A stretch of 64,000 nt of DNA from Chryseobacterium mulctrae (GTDB taxonomy: Bacteria; Bacteroidota; Bacteroidia; Flavobacteriales; Weeksellaceae): assembly GCF_006175945.1 (NCBI RefSeq), contig NZ_VAJL01000001.1:186001-250000 (forward strand), written 5' to 3'. This document shows positions 43,226 through 51,170 of the stretch, piece by piece (the stretch's first letter is position 1; every line of letters begins with the position of its first letter). Both the position numbers and the translations under genes were made by a program. Under the pieces are notes generated by a model. It saw only the letters and a list, made by a program, of their open reading frames with translations. It was not told the origin of the DNA and made no database searches.

Positions 43226-44116
43226 TTATTTAAAAGTGTATCCTTCTTTTTCTAAGGCTTCTTTTAAAATTGCCATTCTCGCGAAAACGCCGTTTTGCAT
43301 TTGTTTGAAAATTCTTGAGCGTTCGCATTCTACCAAGTCTGTATCAATTTCTACTCCTCTGTTGATTGGAGCTGGATGCATGATAATCGCTTCTTTTTTC
43401 ATCGCTTTTTCTCTTTCTTTCGTCAAACCATATTTTCTGTGGTATTCTGAAGCAGAGAAGCTCATTTTCGCATCGTGTCTTTCGTGTTGAATCCTCAATA
43501 ACATCAAAACATCAACTTCTTTAATCAATTCATCAACAGATAAATAAGTCCCGTTAATTAAAGCTCCTTCATCAAACCATTGTTCTGGTCCTGAGAAATA
43601 AACTTTGGCACCTAATCTTCTTAATGCTTCTGCATTTGAATTAGCAACTCGGCTGTGTTTTACATCTCCTACAATTCCTATTTTTAAACCTTCAAATTTT
43701 CCAAATTCCTGATAGATTGTCATCAAGTCTAACATACATTGAGAAGGATGATTTCCTGTTCCGTCTCCTCCGTTGATAACGGGAATTGTAATATTTTTTA
43801 ATTCATCAAAATATCTGTCTTTCTTATCTCTGATTACAACCAGATTTACACCAAGACTTTCAATCGTTTTTACCGTATCATAAAGACTTTCACCTTTATT
43901 AACAGAACTGTTTGCCGCATCAAAAGGAACCACCTGTAATCCTAATTTTCTTTCGGCAATATCAAAACTTGTTTTCGTTCGTGTACTGTCTTCAAAGAAA
44001 AGATTTGAGCAAAAAACTTCTCCTTCAATTTTAGCAGTTTTTCCATTAGCAAAAGCCAGTGCTTCTGTTACTATACTGTTGATTCTCTCGGTACTTAGTT
44101 CTGTAATCGTAAACAT
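43226..44116 (-). CDS. pyrB: Aspartate carbamoyltransferase catalytic subunit
   Basis: The 296-residue protein joins carbamoyl phosphate to aspartate, the committed pyrimidine step. The carbamoyl-phosphate loop ([20 protein letters not shown]), the [17 protein letters not shown] segment and the C-terminal [16 protein letters not shown] are intact. Length is slightly short, as in the class without a regulatory chain; no pyrI gene is present. It is the first gene of pyrB-carA-carB. Its 5' leader carries a short ORF and a terminator (see the leader entries), so expression is probably attenuated. Confidence 0.96.
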   Translation of the reverse strand: MFTITELSTERINSIVTEALAFANGKTAKIEGEVFCSNLFFEDSTRTKTSFDIAERKLGLQVVPFDAANSSVNKGESLYDTVKTIESLGVNLVVIRDKKDRYFDELKNITIPVINGGDGTGNHPSQCMLDLMTIYQEFGKFEGLKIGIVGDVKHSRVANSNAEALRRLGAKVYFSGPEQWFDEGALINGTYLSVDELIKEVDVLMLLRIQHERHDAKMSFSASEYHRKYGLTKEREKAMKKEAIIMHPAPINRGVEIDTDLVECERSRIFKQMQNGVFARMAILKEALEKEGYTFK

Positions 44117-44141
44117 AATATCTTAATTTTTTACAAAAAAA

Positions 44142-44164
44142 AAGCGAAGAAAATATCTTCGCTT
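44142..44164 (-). terminator. Leader attenuator terminator of pyrB
   Basis: A perfect 9-bp stem (AAGCGAAGA / TCTTCGCTT on the plus strand) with a 5-base loop is followed on the minus strand by nine consecutive T. It lies between the presumed promoter and the pyrB ATG, 25 bp before that start. The 5' arm overlaps the stop codon of the leader ORF. Confidence 0.8.
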
Positions 44165-44234
44165 AAAATAAATAAATATCGTAAAGGGCGTCTACGCCCG
44201 GTAATTCTAATGATATAAATACTGTGTTATTCAT
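44163..44234 (-). CDS. pyrB leader peptide ORF (23 aa)
   Basis: ATG 44234 to TAA 44163 encodes 23 residues (MNNTVFISLELPGVDALY and five more). The RNA just before the stop is U-rich, and the stop lies within the first arm of the terminator. A GGGCGT-ct-ACGCCC stem (44186-44199) lies inside the ORF and could pause RNA polymerase. The layout mirrors the E. coli pyrBI leader, where low UTP lets the ribosome follow the polymerase and block the terminator. Translation has not been shown. Confidence 0.6.
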   Translation of the reverse strand: MNNTVFISLELPGVDALYDIYLF

Positions 44235-44359
44235 TAGGTGCAAAGATATAACATTTTGGCGAACTAACAAAATCAAAATTCCTATAAAATTAAAAAATCT
44301 TAATCTCTCTTTATTTTCATTTTTAAATACTACTTTTGTTAAAACTCAACCTCATTTTT

Positions 44360-44821
44360 ATGGATTTAAAAGACAAAATGATTCTCAGCATCATTCAGGA
44401 AGACTCTACCTATTCTGTGAAAGAAATTTCAGAAAAGATTGGTCTTACCTTTACTCCGACTTATGAACGTATCAAACAGCTGGAAAAACAGGGAATCATC
44501 GAAAAGTATGTAGGACTTTTGAACCGTGAAAAACTGGGTTTAAATATTGTTGTTTATTGCAATGTTCGTTTGAAAGAACAATCTAAAAAAGTGCTTGAAA
44601 CATTTGAGAAAAACATTATGCAGCACGATGAAGTTCAGGAAATAATCAGCCTTTCAGGCGAATATGATTATATGCTGAAAATTATCGCTAAAGACATCAA
44701 TTCTTACAATAATTTCACGGTAAATGTAATTTCAAATATTCCTAATATCGGACAATATCATAGTTCTATCGTACTTCACGAGGTTAAAAAATCTACTAAA
44801 TTTAAGATTGATTTAGGTTAA
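44360..44821 (+). CDS. Lrp/AsnC-family transcription regulator
   Basis: ATG 44360 (MDLKDKMILSIIQEDSTYSV) is the family start; the frame from 44336 adds eight residues. The 153-residue protein has an N-terminal helix-turn-helix (SVKEISEKIGLTFTPTYERI, then KQLEKQGIIEKYVGL) and a C-terminal RAM ligand-binding domain (SGEYDYMLKIIAKDINSYNN). It is divergent from the pyrB operon and convergent toward argH, so it may regulate either. The effector amino acid is unknown. Confidence 0.88.
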   Translation: MDLKDKMILSIIQEDSTYSVKEISEKIGLTFTPTYERIKQLEKQGIIEKYVGLLNREKLGLNIVVYCNVRLKEQSKKVLETFEKNIMQHDEVQEIISLSGEYDYMLKIIAKDINSYNNFTVNVISNIPNIGQYHSSIVLHEVKKSTKFKIDLG

Positions 44822-44838
44822 AAAATATTTAATCATTT

Positions 44839-44930
44839 GAAAATGCTTCGACTTCGCTCAGCATGACATTTCTAATACTAAAGTCATTTTCCAGCGGTGT
44901 CGTGCTAAGCGGAATCGAAGCATTTAAGAA
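44839..44930. repeat. REP-like inverted repeat
   Basis: Arms of the type AAATGCTTCGACTTCGCTCAGC and GCTAAGCGGAATCGAAGCATTT (each about 22 bp, imperfect complements) enclose about 50 bp. It lies between the convergent lrp-like gene and argH and could end transcription from both sides. Confidence 0.6.
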
Positions 44931-44949
44931 TAGTTTTAGCTTAAAACCA

Positions 44950-46254
44950 TTAACCTAACAATTTGTTTTTTAGTTTATTAAACTGATATTCTATTTTATC
45001 CAGACAAAGATTCCCAATACTTCCCTGATGGGTATGATTTAGCTTTCCTATTTCAAAATCAAACTCATTATTTTCAATCTCCTGCCCTACTTTTACATAA
45101 GCATCACGGAATGAACTTCCGTTTTTTACTTCTTCATTAATTTTCTCTACACTGAAAAGATATTTATACTTTTCGTCTTCAAGAATTCCATCTTTCACCT
45201 GAATATTTGGTAATGTATAACTTAAAATTTCCAAACATTCTTTTAAAGAATCAATTGCTGGGAAAAGAATTTCTTTCGTCAGCTGCATATCTCGGTGATA
45301 GCCTGATGGAAGATTGTTCGTCAACAAAATAAACTCATTCGGTAACGACTGAATTCTGTTGCAACGGGCACGAACCAACTCAAAAATATCAGGATTTTTC
45401 TTGTGAGGCATAATGCTGCTTCCCGTTGTAAATTCTTTAGGAAAGCTTATAAAATCAAAATTCTGACTTAAATACAGACAAACATCATAAGAAAATTTAC
45501 CTAAAGTTCCTGCCAAAGTTGCCATTGCCATCGCCAGCATTTTCTCTGATTTCCCACGCGTCATTTGAGCATAAACTGAATTATAGTTCATCGACTGAAA
45601 ACCTAAATTATAGGTCGTACTCTCACGGTCAATCGGGAAAGACGAACCATATCCTGCAGCGGAACCCAGTGGATTTTTATTAATGATATTTTTAACCGAA
45701 AATAACATTTCGACATCATCTAACAACGCTTCTGCATAAGCTCCAAACCATAATCCAAACGATGATGGCATCGCAATCTGTAAATGCGTATAACCCGGAA
45801 GCAAAACATTTTTATGCTGTTCTGCCAGTTTAATTAAGATTTGAAAAAATTCATCGGTCAAAGCTGTGATTTCACGGATCTCATCAACCAAATACAATTT
45901 AATATCTAATAAAACCTGATCATTTCTCGAACGTGCTGTGTGAATTTTCTTTCCTGTATCTCCTAATTTTTCAATTAAGATAGATTCAACTTGCGAGTGA
46001 ATGTCTTCCGCAGTTTTATCGATTTCAAAAGTTCCATTTTCGATATCTTCTAAAATCTCTCCCAAAACAGATAACATCTGCTTTGATTCTTCATTCGAAA
46101 TAATTCCGACTTCTGCCAACATTGTACAATGCGCCATCGAACCTTGAACATCGTATTTTGCCAAACGCTCATCAAAGTCCAGGTCTTTCCCAACTGTAAA
46201 TTTGTTAACTAATATATTAGTGGCATTGTTGTCTTTTTGCCATATTTTTTTCAT
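44950..46254 (-). CDS. argH: Argininosuccinate lyase
   Basis: The 434-residue enzyme performs the last arginine step, splitting argininosuccinate to arginine and fumarate. The fumarase/aspartase signature GSSIMPHKKNPD, the N-terminal DIHSQVESILIEKLG and the HTARSRNDQVLLDIKLY segment are all present. It is somewhat shorter than the usual 455-460 residues at the C-terminus. It is the last gene of the arginine cluster; a repeat-filled 267-bp gap separates it from the deacylase gene. Confidence 0.95.
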   Translation of the reverse strand: MKKIWQKDNNATNILVNKFTVGKDLDFDERLAKYDVQGSMAHCTMLAEVGIISNEESKQMLSVLGEILEDIENGTFEIDKTAEDIHSQVESILIEKLGDTGKKIHTARSRNDQVLLDIKLYLVDEIREITALTDEFFQILIKLAEQHKNVLLPGYTHLQIAMPSSFGLWFGAYAEALLDDVEMLFSVKNIINKNPLGSAAGYGSSFPIDRESTTYNLGFQSMNYNSVYAQMTRGKSEKMLAMAMATLAGTLGKFSYDVCLYLSQNFDFISFPKEFTTGSSIMPHKKNPDIFELVRARCNRIQSLPNEFILLTNNLPSGYHRDMQLTKEILFPAIDSLKECLEILSYTLPNIQVKDGILEDEKYKYLFSVEKINEEVKNGSSFRDAYVKVGQEIENNEFDFEIGKLNHTHQGSIGNLCLDKIEYQFNKLKNKLLG

Positions 46255-46275
46255 AAAATTCTTTTTTTATTTAAA

Positions 46276-46479
46276 ATTTTCTTTTGTCTTGAAACAAAAG
46301 AAACAAAAATTCAAGACTGGAAACTCCGACTAAAAATTAAAATTAAATCCTAAAATCCCCAAAACTTGCGCGAATTCAACATTTGTTCCTCAATTTAAAA
46401 TTAGTGTCGCGCTTCAAACAGTGGGAATTTTTTAACGGATTAAATTTCAATTTTCTTAACGCCTCCGTTTCCTAAGTCA
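46276..46479. repeat. Dispersed repeat of about 200 bp, copy A
   Basis: It begins TTTTCTTTTGTCTTGAAACA and continues through TCAAGACTGGAAACT, CCTAAAATCCCCAAAACT and AAACAGTGGGAATTT to CTTAACGC. It is about 80 percent alike by eye to 50904-51103, with a CTTTTGT/ACAAAAG stem at its start. It fills the gap between argH and the argE-like gene. Confidence 0.75.
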
Positions 46480-46521
46480 ATATTTTTGCGTTTAGGAAAC
46501 TTCCATCATCCAGCTTCCCGC

Positions 46522-47604
46522 CTATAAAACTTTTTCTAAAATTTGGATGTAAATCTCAATTCCTTCCGCAATTTCTTCGATGAAAATAAATTCATCCGCA
46601 GTGTGCGAGCGCCTACTGTCACCAGGACCGATTTTTACCGATGTACAAGGAATGATTGCTTGATCGGATGAAGTTGGAGAGCCATAAGTTGTCCTACCAA
46701 TTTCCAAACCAGCCTGTACGAATGGATGTTCCATTTCGATTTTTGATGAATTTAATCTGAAAGACCTTGCCGTTAAAGTCGATTTCATCTGCGATTGAAT
46801 GATTTCAAACGCTTCTTTATTAGAATATTCATCCGTAACTCTCACATCCAAAGTAAAAGCACACGATTCTGGAACGACATTATGCTGAACTCCGGCATGA
46901 ATTCCCGAAAGTGTCACCTTAACCTCTCCCAAATAATCCGAAACTTTTGGAAATTTAAAGCTTAAAATTTGCTGCAAATCTTCCATGCATTTTACAATCG
47001 AATTATCATCATTCGGATGAGCGGCGTGAGAAGGAGTTCCTTTCATTTCTCCATCAATGACCAAAAGTCCTTTTTCCGCAATCGCCAGATTCATCTGCGT
47101 TGGTTCCCCTACAATGGCAAGCTCCACATTCGGGAGCTGCGGAAATAAAGCTTCAATCCCATCAAACCCTGAAATCTCCTCCTCTGCCGTCAAAGCAATA
47201 ACTAAATTATATTTTAAATCTTCTTTATCAAAAAAATGCAAAAAAACCTGCGCCATCGAAACCAGAGAAGCCCCCGCATCATTACTTCCCAATCCGAATA
47301 ACTTTCCATCCTTCTCAATGGCAAGAAACGGATCTAAAGTGTAAGCTTTATTTGGTTTTACCGTGTCATGATGGGTATTCAACAAAATTGACGGCTTGAA
47401 AACATCAAAATTTTTGTTCACCGCCCAGATATTATTTTTAAAACGTTTTGTTGGAATCTGATGTTTTTTGAAAAAATTTTCAATCTCCATCGACGTATTA
47501 AATTCATCCTTGCTGAATGACGGAATCTCAATCAGTTTTTTCAACAAATCTACTGCGTTATTCAGTAATTCTTCTTTATTATAAACAGATTTCAGTTCCT
47601 GCAT
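46522..47604 (-). CDS. argE: N-acyl-ornithine/citrulline deacylase (M20 peptidase, ArgE type)
   Basis: The 360-residue M20-family metallohydrolase has the first metal ligand in LNTHHDTVKPN and the second in GSNDAGASLVSM. Catalytic Glu lies in ALTAEEEISGFDG, with later ligands in AIVGEPTQMNLAIAEKG and a C-terminal SHTADEF. In pathways using an acyl-ornithine carbamoyltransferase, this enzyme removes the acyl group from acyl-citrulline. It overlaps the kinase gene upstream by 26 bp. Whether the acyl group is acetyl or succinyl depends on the neighbouring carbamoyltransferase. Confidence 0.88.
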   Translation of the reverse strand: MQELKSVYNKEELLNNAVDLLKKLIEIPSFSKDEFNTSMEIENFFKKHQIPTKRFKNNIWAVNKNFDVFKPSILLNTHHDTVKPNKAYTLDPFLAIEKDGKLFGLGSNDAGASLVSMAQVFLHFFDKEDLKYNLVIALTAEEEISGFDGIEALFPQLPNVELAIVGEPTQMNLAIAEKGLLVIDGEMKGTPSHAAHPNDDNSIVKCMEDLQQILSFKFPKVSDYLGEVKVTLSGIHAGVQHNVVPESCAFTLDVRVTDEYSNKEAFEIIQSQMKSTLTARSFRLNSSKIEMEHPFVQAGLEIGRTTYGSPTSSDQAIIPCTSVKIGPGDSRRSHTADEFIFIEEIAEGIEIYIQILEKVL

Positions 47605-48373
47605 GATGATTTTCTATATGGTTTTTTAGTTCGGTTTCTTTAATTAAGAATACCTTATTGACTTTATTTTTCACAGCTCCCAAAGCGTTTTCTAACTTTG
47701 GAAGAATTCCTTTATGAAGTTTCCCTTCCTCTTTTAAGATTGAAAACTCTCCTTCGGAAATATTTTTTATAACAGATTCTGGATTGTTTACATCTTCCAA
47801 AACGCCTTCTTTATCGAAACAATACAACAATTCAACATCATATTTTATTGATAAAGCCTGAGCAATCACCGAAGCAATCGTGTCTGCATTTGTATTAAAA
47901 AGATGTCCTTTTTTATCATGAGTAATCGCTGAGAATACAGGAACCAATTCAAGCTTCAATAACTTTGAAATCAACTTTCTGTTGACGCTTTTTTCAGTAA
48001 TATCTCCTACAAACCCGAAATCTATTTCGGCGTGTTCTCTTTTTTTAGCCTTAATTAAGTTGGCATCAGCCCCCGAAAACCCCATTGCTTTGCATTTTTT
48101 ATGCTGAAGTTTCGCCACAATATTTTTGTTGATTCCTCCCGCATATACCATTGCTACAATATCCAATGTATCTTTATCTGTGATTCTTCGTCCGTTAATC
48201 ATTTTTTGTTCAACGCCTAGTTTATCAGCCAACGTGGTCGCTAATTTCCCCCCTCCATGAACCAGAATTTTCTTTTCCTGAATATTAGAAAACTGCTCCA
48301 GAAATTCGTTCAATAATTCCTCATCATCAATTAAAGCACCGCCGATTTTTATAATGTATAATTTTTCTTTCAT
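47579..48373 (-). CDS. argB: N-acetyl(or succinyl)glutamate kinase
   Basis: The 264-residue amino-acid kinase has the N-terminal Lys in IIKIGGALIDDEELL, the glycine loop VHGGGKLATTLADKLG and the C-terminal VIAQALSIKYDVELLYCFDK. The usual NAG-kinase length is 260-300. It phosphorylates the gamma carboxyl of acylglutamate. In Bacteroides the equivalent enzyme is thought to use succinylglutamate. It is translationally coupled to the deacylase gene by overlap. Confidence 0.9.
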   Translation of the reverse strand: MKEKLYIIKIGGALIDDEELLNEFLEQFSNIQEKKILVHGGGKLATTLADKLGVEQKMINGRRITDKDTLDIVAMVYAGGINKNIVAKLQHKKCKAMGFSGADANLIKAKKREHAEIDFGFVGDITEKSVNRKLISKLLKLELVPVFSAITHDKKGHLFNTNADTIASVIAQALSIKYDVELLYCFDKEGVLEDVNNPESVIKNISEGEFSILKEEGKLHKGILPKLENALGAVKNKVNKVFLIKETELKNHIENHHAGTEICL

Positions 48374-48390
48374 TACAAACCTTTTTTGAG

Positions 48391-48462
48391 AACCTTGTCA
48401 AGGTTTAAAACCTTGACAAGGTTTGCGATTGTAAACCTCATAGATTTTAAAACCTATGAGGT
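48391..48462. repeat. Two AACCT...AGGTT palindromes between argF' and argB
   Basis: The first (48391-48423) is a perfect 15-bp stem AACCTTGTCAAGGTT / AACCTTGACAAGGTT with loop TAA. The second (48434-48462) is an imperfect relative, ACCTCATAGAT... / ACCTATGAGGT. Same design as the carB terminator at 38549. Positioned inside the gene cluster, it may cut transcription between argF' and argB. Confidence 0.7.
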
Positions 48463-48469
48463 CTAGTTG

Positions 48470-49426
48470 TTAAGAATTCACTTCATCCAAAATTTCAGAG
48501 AAAACAGCCTGAGCTGAGAAAATTCGGTTTTTTGCCTGTTGATAAATGATAGAGTTTTTACCGTCCATCACCTCATCACTCAATTCTACATTTCGACGAA
48601 CCGGAAGACAGTGCATTACTTTTGCCTGATTGGTGTTTTCCAGTTTTTCATTCGTCAACATCCAGTTTTCTTTCACTTCAGGCATTGTTGCATAATCATC
48701 AAAAGACGACCAGTTTTTTATATAAATAAAATCTGCATCTTTCAACGCTTCATCCTGATTATGAATCACTTTTACATCTTTTGTGAAATTTTTATCCAAA
48801 TCATACCCTTCCGGATTCGCAATTACCAACTCAACATCCATTTCCTGCATCCATTCTGCAAAAGAATTTCCAACCGCATGAGCAATAGGTTTAATGTGAG
48901 GAGCCCAGGTCAACACCACTTTCGGCTTATGTTCTTTTTTCCAGTTTTCTGTAATCGTGATACAATCTGCCAAACTTTGCAAAGGGTGACGAGTTGCAGA
49001 TTCCAAAGAGATAACCGGAACTTTTGCATGTTGCTCGAACTGGCTTAAAATACTTTCGTTAACATCATCTTCCTTGCTTTTCATTCCTGCAAAACAACGC
49101 ACTGCAATGATGTCACAATATTGATTTAATACTTCGATAGCATCTTTGATATGTTCAACCGTATCTCCGTTCATTACAGCACCGTCCGCAAATTCCAGAT
49201 TCCAGGCCTCTTGAGCTGCGTTTAACGTTAATACATTTAAGCCTAAATTTTGCGCTGCAATCTGACTGCTTAAACGGGTTCTCAAACTTGAATTTAAAAA
49301 TACGAGTCCGATGGTTTTTCCTTTTCCCTTTTCGGTTTCCGAAAGAGGGTTTTCTTTAATTTGTAAAGCTTTTTTTATAATGTCTTGTAAGTTTTTAACA
49401 TCACTTACAGAGGTGAATTTTTTCAT
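48470..49426 (-). CDS. argF': N-acyl-L-ornithine carbamoyltransferase (ArgF' type)
   Basis: The 318-residue member of the acetyl/succinyl-ornithine carbamoyltransferase group has a carbamoyl-phosphate loop reading NSSLRTRLSSQIAAQNLG rather than S-T-R-T-R. The HCLPVRRNVELSDEVMDG segment and RCFAGMKSKEDD are typical of the group. The specificity loop reads VMNGDTVEHI with Val90 where acetyl-specific enzymes have Glu and the Bacteroides succinyl enzyme has Pro (from memory of published structures). This favours succinyl-ornithine as substrate. Confidence 0.85.
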   Translation of the reverse strand: MKKFTSVSDVKNLQDIIKKALQIKENPLSETEKGKGKTIGLVFLNSSLRTRLSSQIAAQNLGLNVLTLNAAQEAWNLEFADGAVMNGDTVEHIKDAIEVLNQYCDIIAVRCFAGMKSKEDDVNESILSQFEQHAKVPVISLESATRHPLQSLADCITITENWKKEHKPKVVLTWAPHIKPIAHAVGNSFAEWMQEMDVELVIANPEGYDLDKNFTKDVKVIHNQDEALKDADFIYIKNWSSFDDYATMPEVKENWMLTNEKLENTNQAKVMHCLPVRRNVELSDEVMDGKNSIIYQQAKNRIFSAQAVFSEILDEVNS

Positions 49427-49528
49427 TTGGAAATTTTTATTTTTTCAATGGACAAACGGAATATCCATTTCATTTTGAATTGATTTTAAAGATTTTTTAT
49501 CTTACATGTTATCTGAGTTTTTAACGCT

Positions 49529-49602
49529 AGGTTCGCGAAGTTTTTTTTAATTAAACTTGAAAACATTTTCGTTCGCAAAGGCGTTTCACTCAGCAATTGA
49601 AG
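49529..49602. repeat. Dispersed intergenic repeat, copy 2 of 2
   Basis: The block ends GTTCGCAAAGGCGTTTCACT, identical to the end of 27125-27200, with a GGTTCGCGAAG-T-run before it. Confidence 0.6.
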
Positions 49603-49605
49603 GTT

Positions 49606-49687
49606 TTGCTTGTCATTCTGACGAAGGAAGAATTTCAACTATATATTTAAAGATTCTTCACTCCACTTCGTTCCATTCAGAATGACA
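49606..49687. repeat. REP-like palindromic element
   Basis: Ends TTGTCATTCTGA and CAGAATGACAGA are inverted relative to each other, with ATTCTTCACTCCACTTCG inside. It is the same family as 41875-41950. It lies between argD and argF'. Confidence 0.65.
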
Positions 49688-49707
49688 GAACGCATAATTT
49701 TCACAGT

Positions 49708-50847
49708 TTAAATATTCTCCAATACTTCTTTTAAAGCATTAATAAAAAGATCAGTTTCTTCTTTTTTAATGTTAAGCGCCGGAAGAATCCTCAACACAGC
49801 CTTATCATTAGAGTTTCCTGTGAAAATATGATGATTGTACAACAGGCTATTCCTCACTTCCGAGCAATCCCTGTCGAGTTCAATCCCAATCATCAAGCCT
49901 TTCCTTCGGATGGTTTTAATATGTGGAAAATCTTTAATTTCATTTTCAATATATTCGCCCATTTCCTGAGCATTTTCGATGAGATTTTCATCTTTCATCA
50001 CATCTAGTACAGCAATCGCAGCAACACAAGCTAAATGATTCCCGCCAAAAGTTGTTCCCAATAAGCCATTGCTTGCTTTAAATTTAGGATGAATCAATAC
50101 GGCACCGATTGGGAAACCATTCCCCATTCCTTTTGCTGTTGTGATGAGATCTGCTTCAATTCCAAATTCCTGATGAGCAAAGAAATATCCGCTTCTTCCA
50201 TAACCTGACTGAACTTCATCTAAAATCAAAGCCGCATCGTATTTTTCGCACAGTTCTTTGATTTTCGTTAAAAATTCAACCGTTGGAATCATAATTCCTC
50301 CAACGCCTTGAATTCCTTCAATAATTACAGATGAGATTTCACTTCCTTGATTTTCAAAAACGGCTTCAAGCTGTTCTATATTATTCCATTCAGACTTAAT
50401 AAATCTTTCGTCATAGTTTACTGGAGCGACAATTTTAGGATTATCAGTCACAGAAACCGCTGCTGAAGTTCTTCCATGAAATGAACGTGAAAAATACAAT
50501 ACTTTGCTTTTTCCGTTATGGAAAGAAGCCAGTTTTAAAGCATTTTCGTTCGCTTCAGCTCCTGAATTACACAGAAATAAATTATAATCTTCCAAACCCG
50601 AAAGTTTTCCTAATTTATCAGCTAGTTCAGTTTGCAATTCATTCTGAACCGAATTTGAATAGAAAGATATTTTATCTAACTGGTTTTTTAATTGAGTTTG
50701 ATAATGCGGATGGTTGTGCCCGATAGAAATTACCGCGTGACCTCCGTAAAAATCAAGGTATTTTTCTCCTTTATCGTCCCAAAGAAATGATCCCTGAGCT
50801 TTTACCGGATTTATGTTGAATAATGGATATACATTGAATAAATTCAT
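49708..50847 (-). CDS. argD: Acyl-ornithine aminotransferase
   Basis: The 379-residue class III PLP aminotransferase has NSGAEANENALKLA near the PLP phosphate site, LILDEVQSGYGRSGYFFAHQ with the conserved Asp, the PLP Lys in LITTAKGMGNGFPIGAV, and GGNHLACVAAIAVL. It converts acylglutamate semialdehyde to acylornithine using glutamate. It lies between argC (324 bp away, with a dispersed repeat) and argF'. Confidence 0.92.
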   Translation of the reverse strand: MNLFNVYPLFNINPVKAQGSFLWDDKGEKYLDFYGGHAVISIGHNHPHYQTQLKNQLDKISFYSNSVQNELQTELADKLGKLSGLEDYNLFLCNSGAEANENALKLASFHNGKSKVLYFSRSFHGRTSAAVSVTDNPKIVAPVNYDERFIKSEWNNIEQLEAVFENQGSEISSVIIEGIQGVGGIMIPTVEFLTKIKELCEKYDAALILDEVQSGYGRSGYFFAHQEFGIEADLITTAKGMGNGFPIGAVLIHPKFKASNGLLGTTFGGNHLACVAAIAVLDVMKDENLIENAQEMGEYIENEIKDFPHIKTIRRKGLMIGIELDRDCSEVRNSLLYNHHIFTGNSNDKAVLRILPALNIKKEETDLFINALKEVLENI

Positions 50848-51170
50848 TTTCTAGTTGATTGTTGTTGGTTGATAGTTGCTGGTTTTACAACTTCATTTTA
50901 TTATATTTTCTTTTGTCTTGAAACAAAAAAAACAAAAGTTCAAGACTGGAAACTTCCGCTAAAAATTTAAATTAAATCCTAAAATCCCCAAAACTCGCAC
51001 GAATTGAAGATTTGTTCTTCGATTGAAAGCTTGCCTCGTGCTCAAACAGTGGGAATTTCTTAACGGATTAAATTTCAATTTTCTTAACGCTCCATTTTCC
51101 TAGGACGGTTTTGATGCAAGCTTTTAAAATTCACTATTGACTTATTGACAATTCACATTTTAATTCATAT
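50848..51170. repeat. Intergenic gap with dispersed repeat copy B
   Basis: This 323-bp gap holds copy B of the 200-bp repeat (50904-51103) and, next to argD, a GTTGATTGTTGTTGGTTGATAG low-complexity stretch in two parts. Similar GTTGATAG text occurs near 21820. No gene. Confidence 0.7.
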
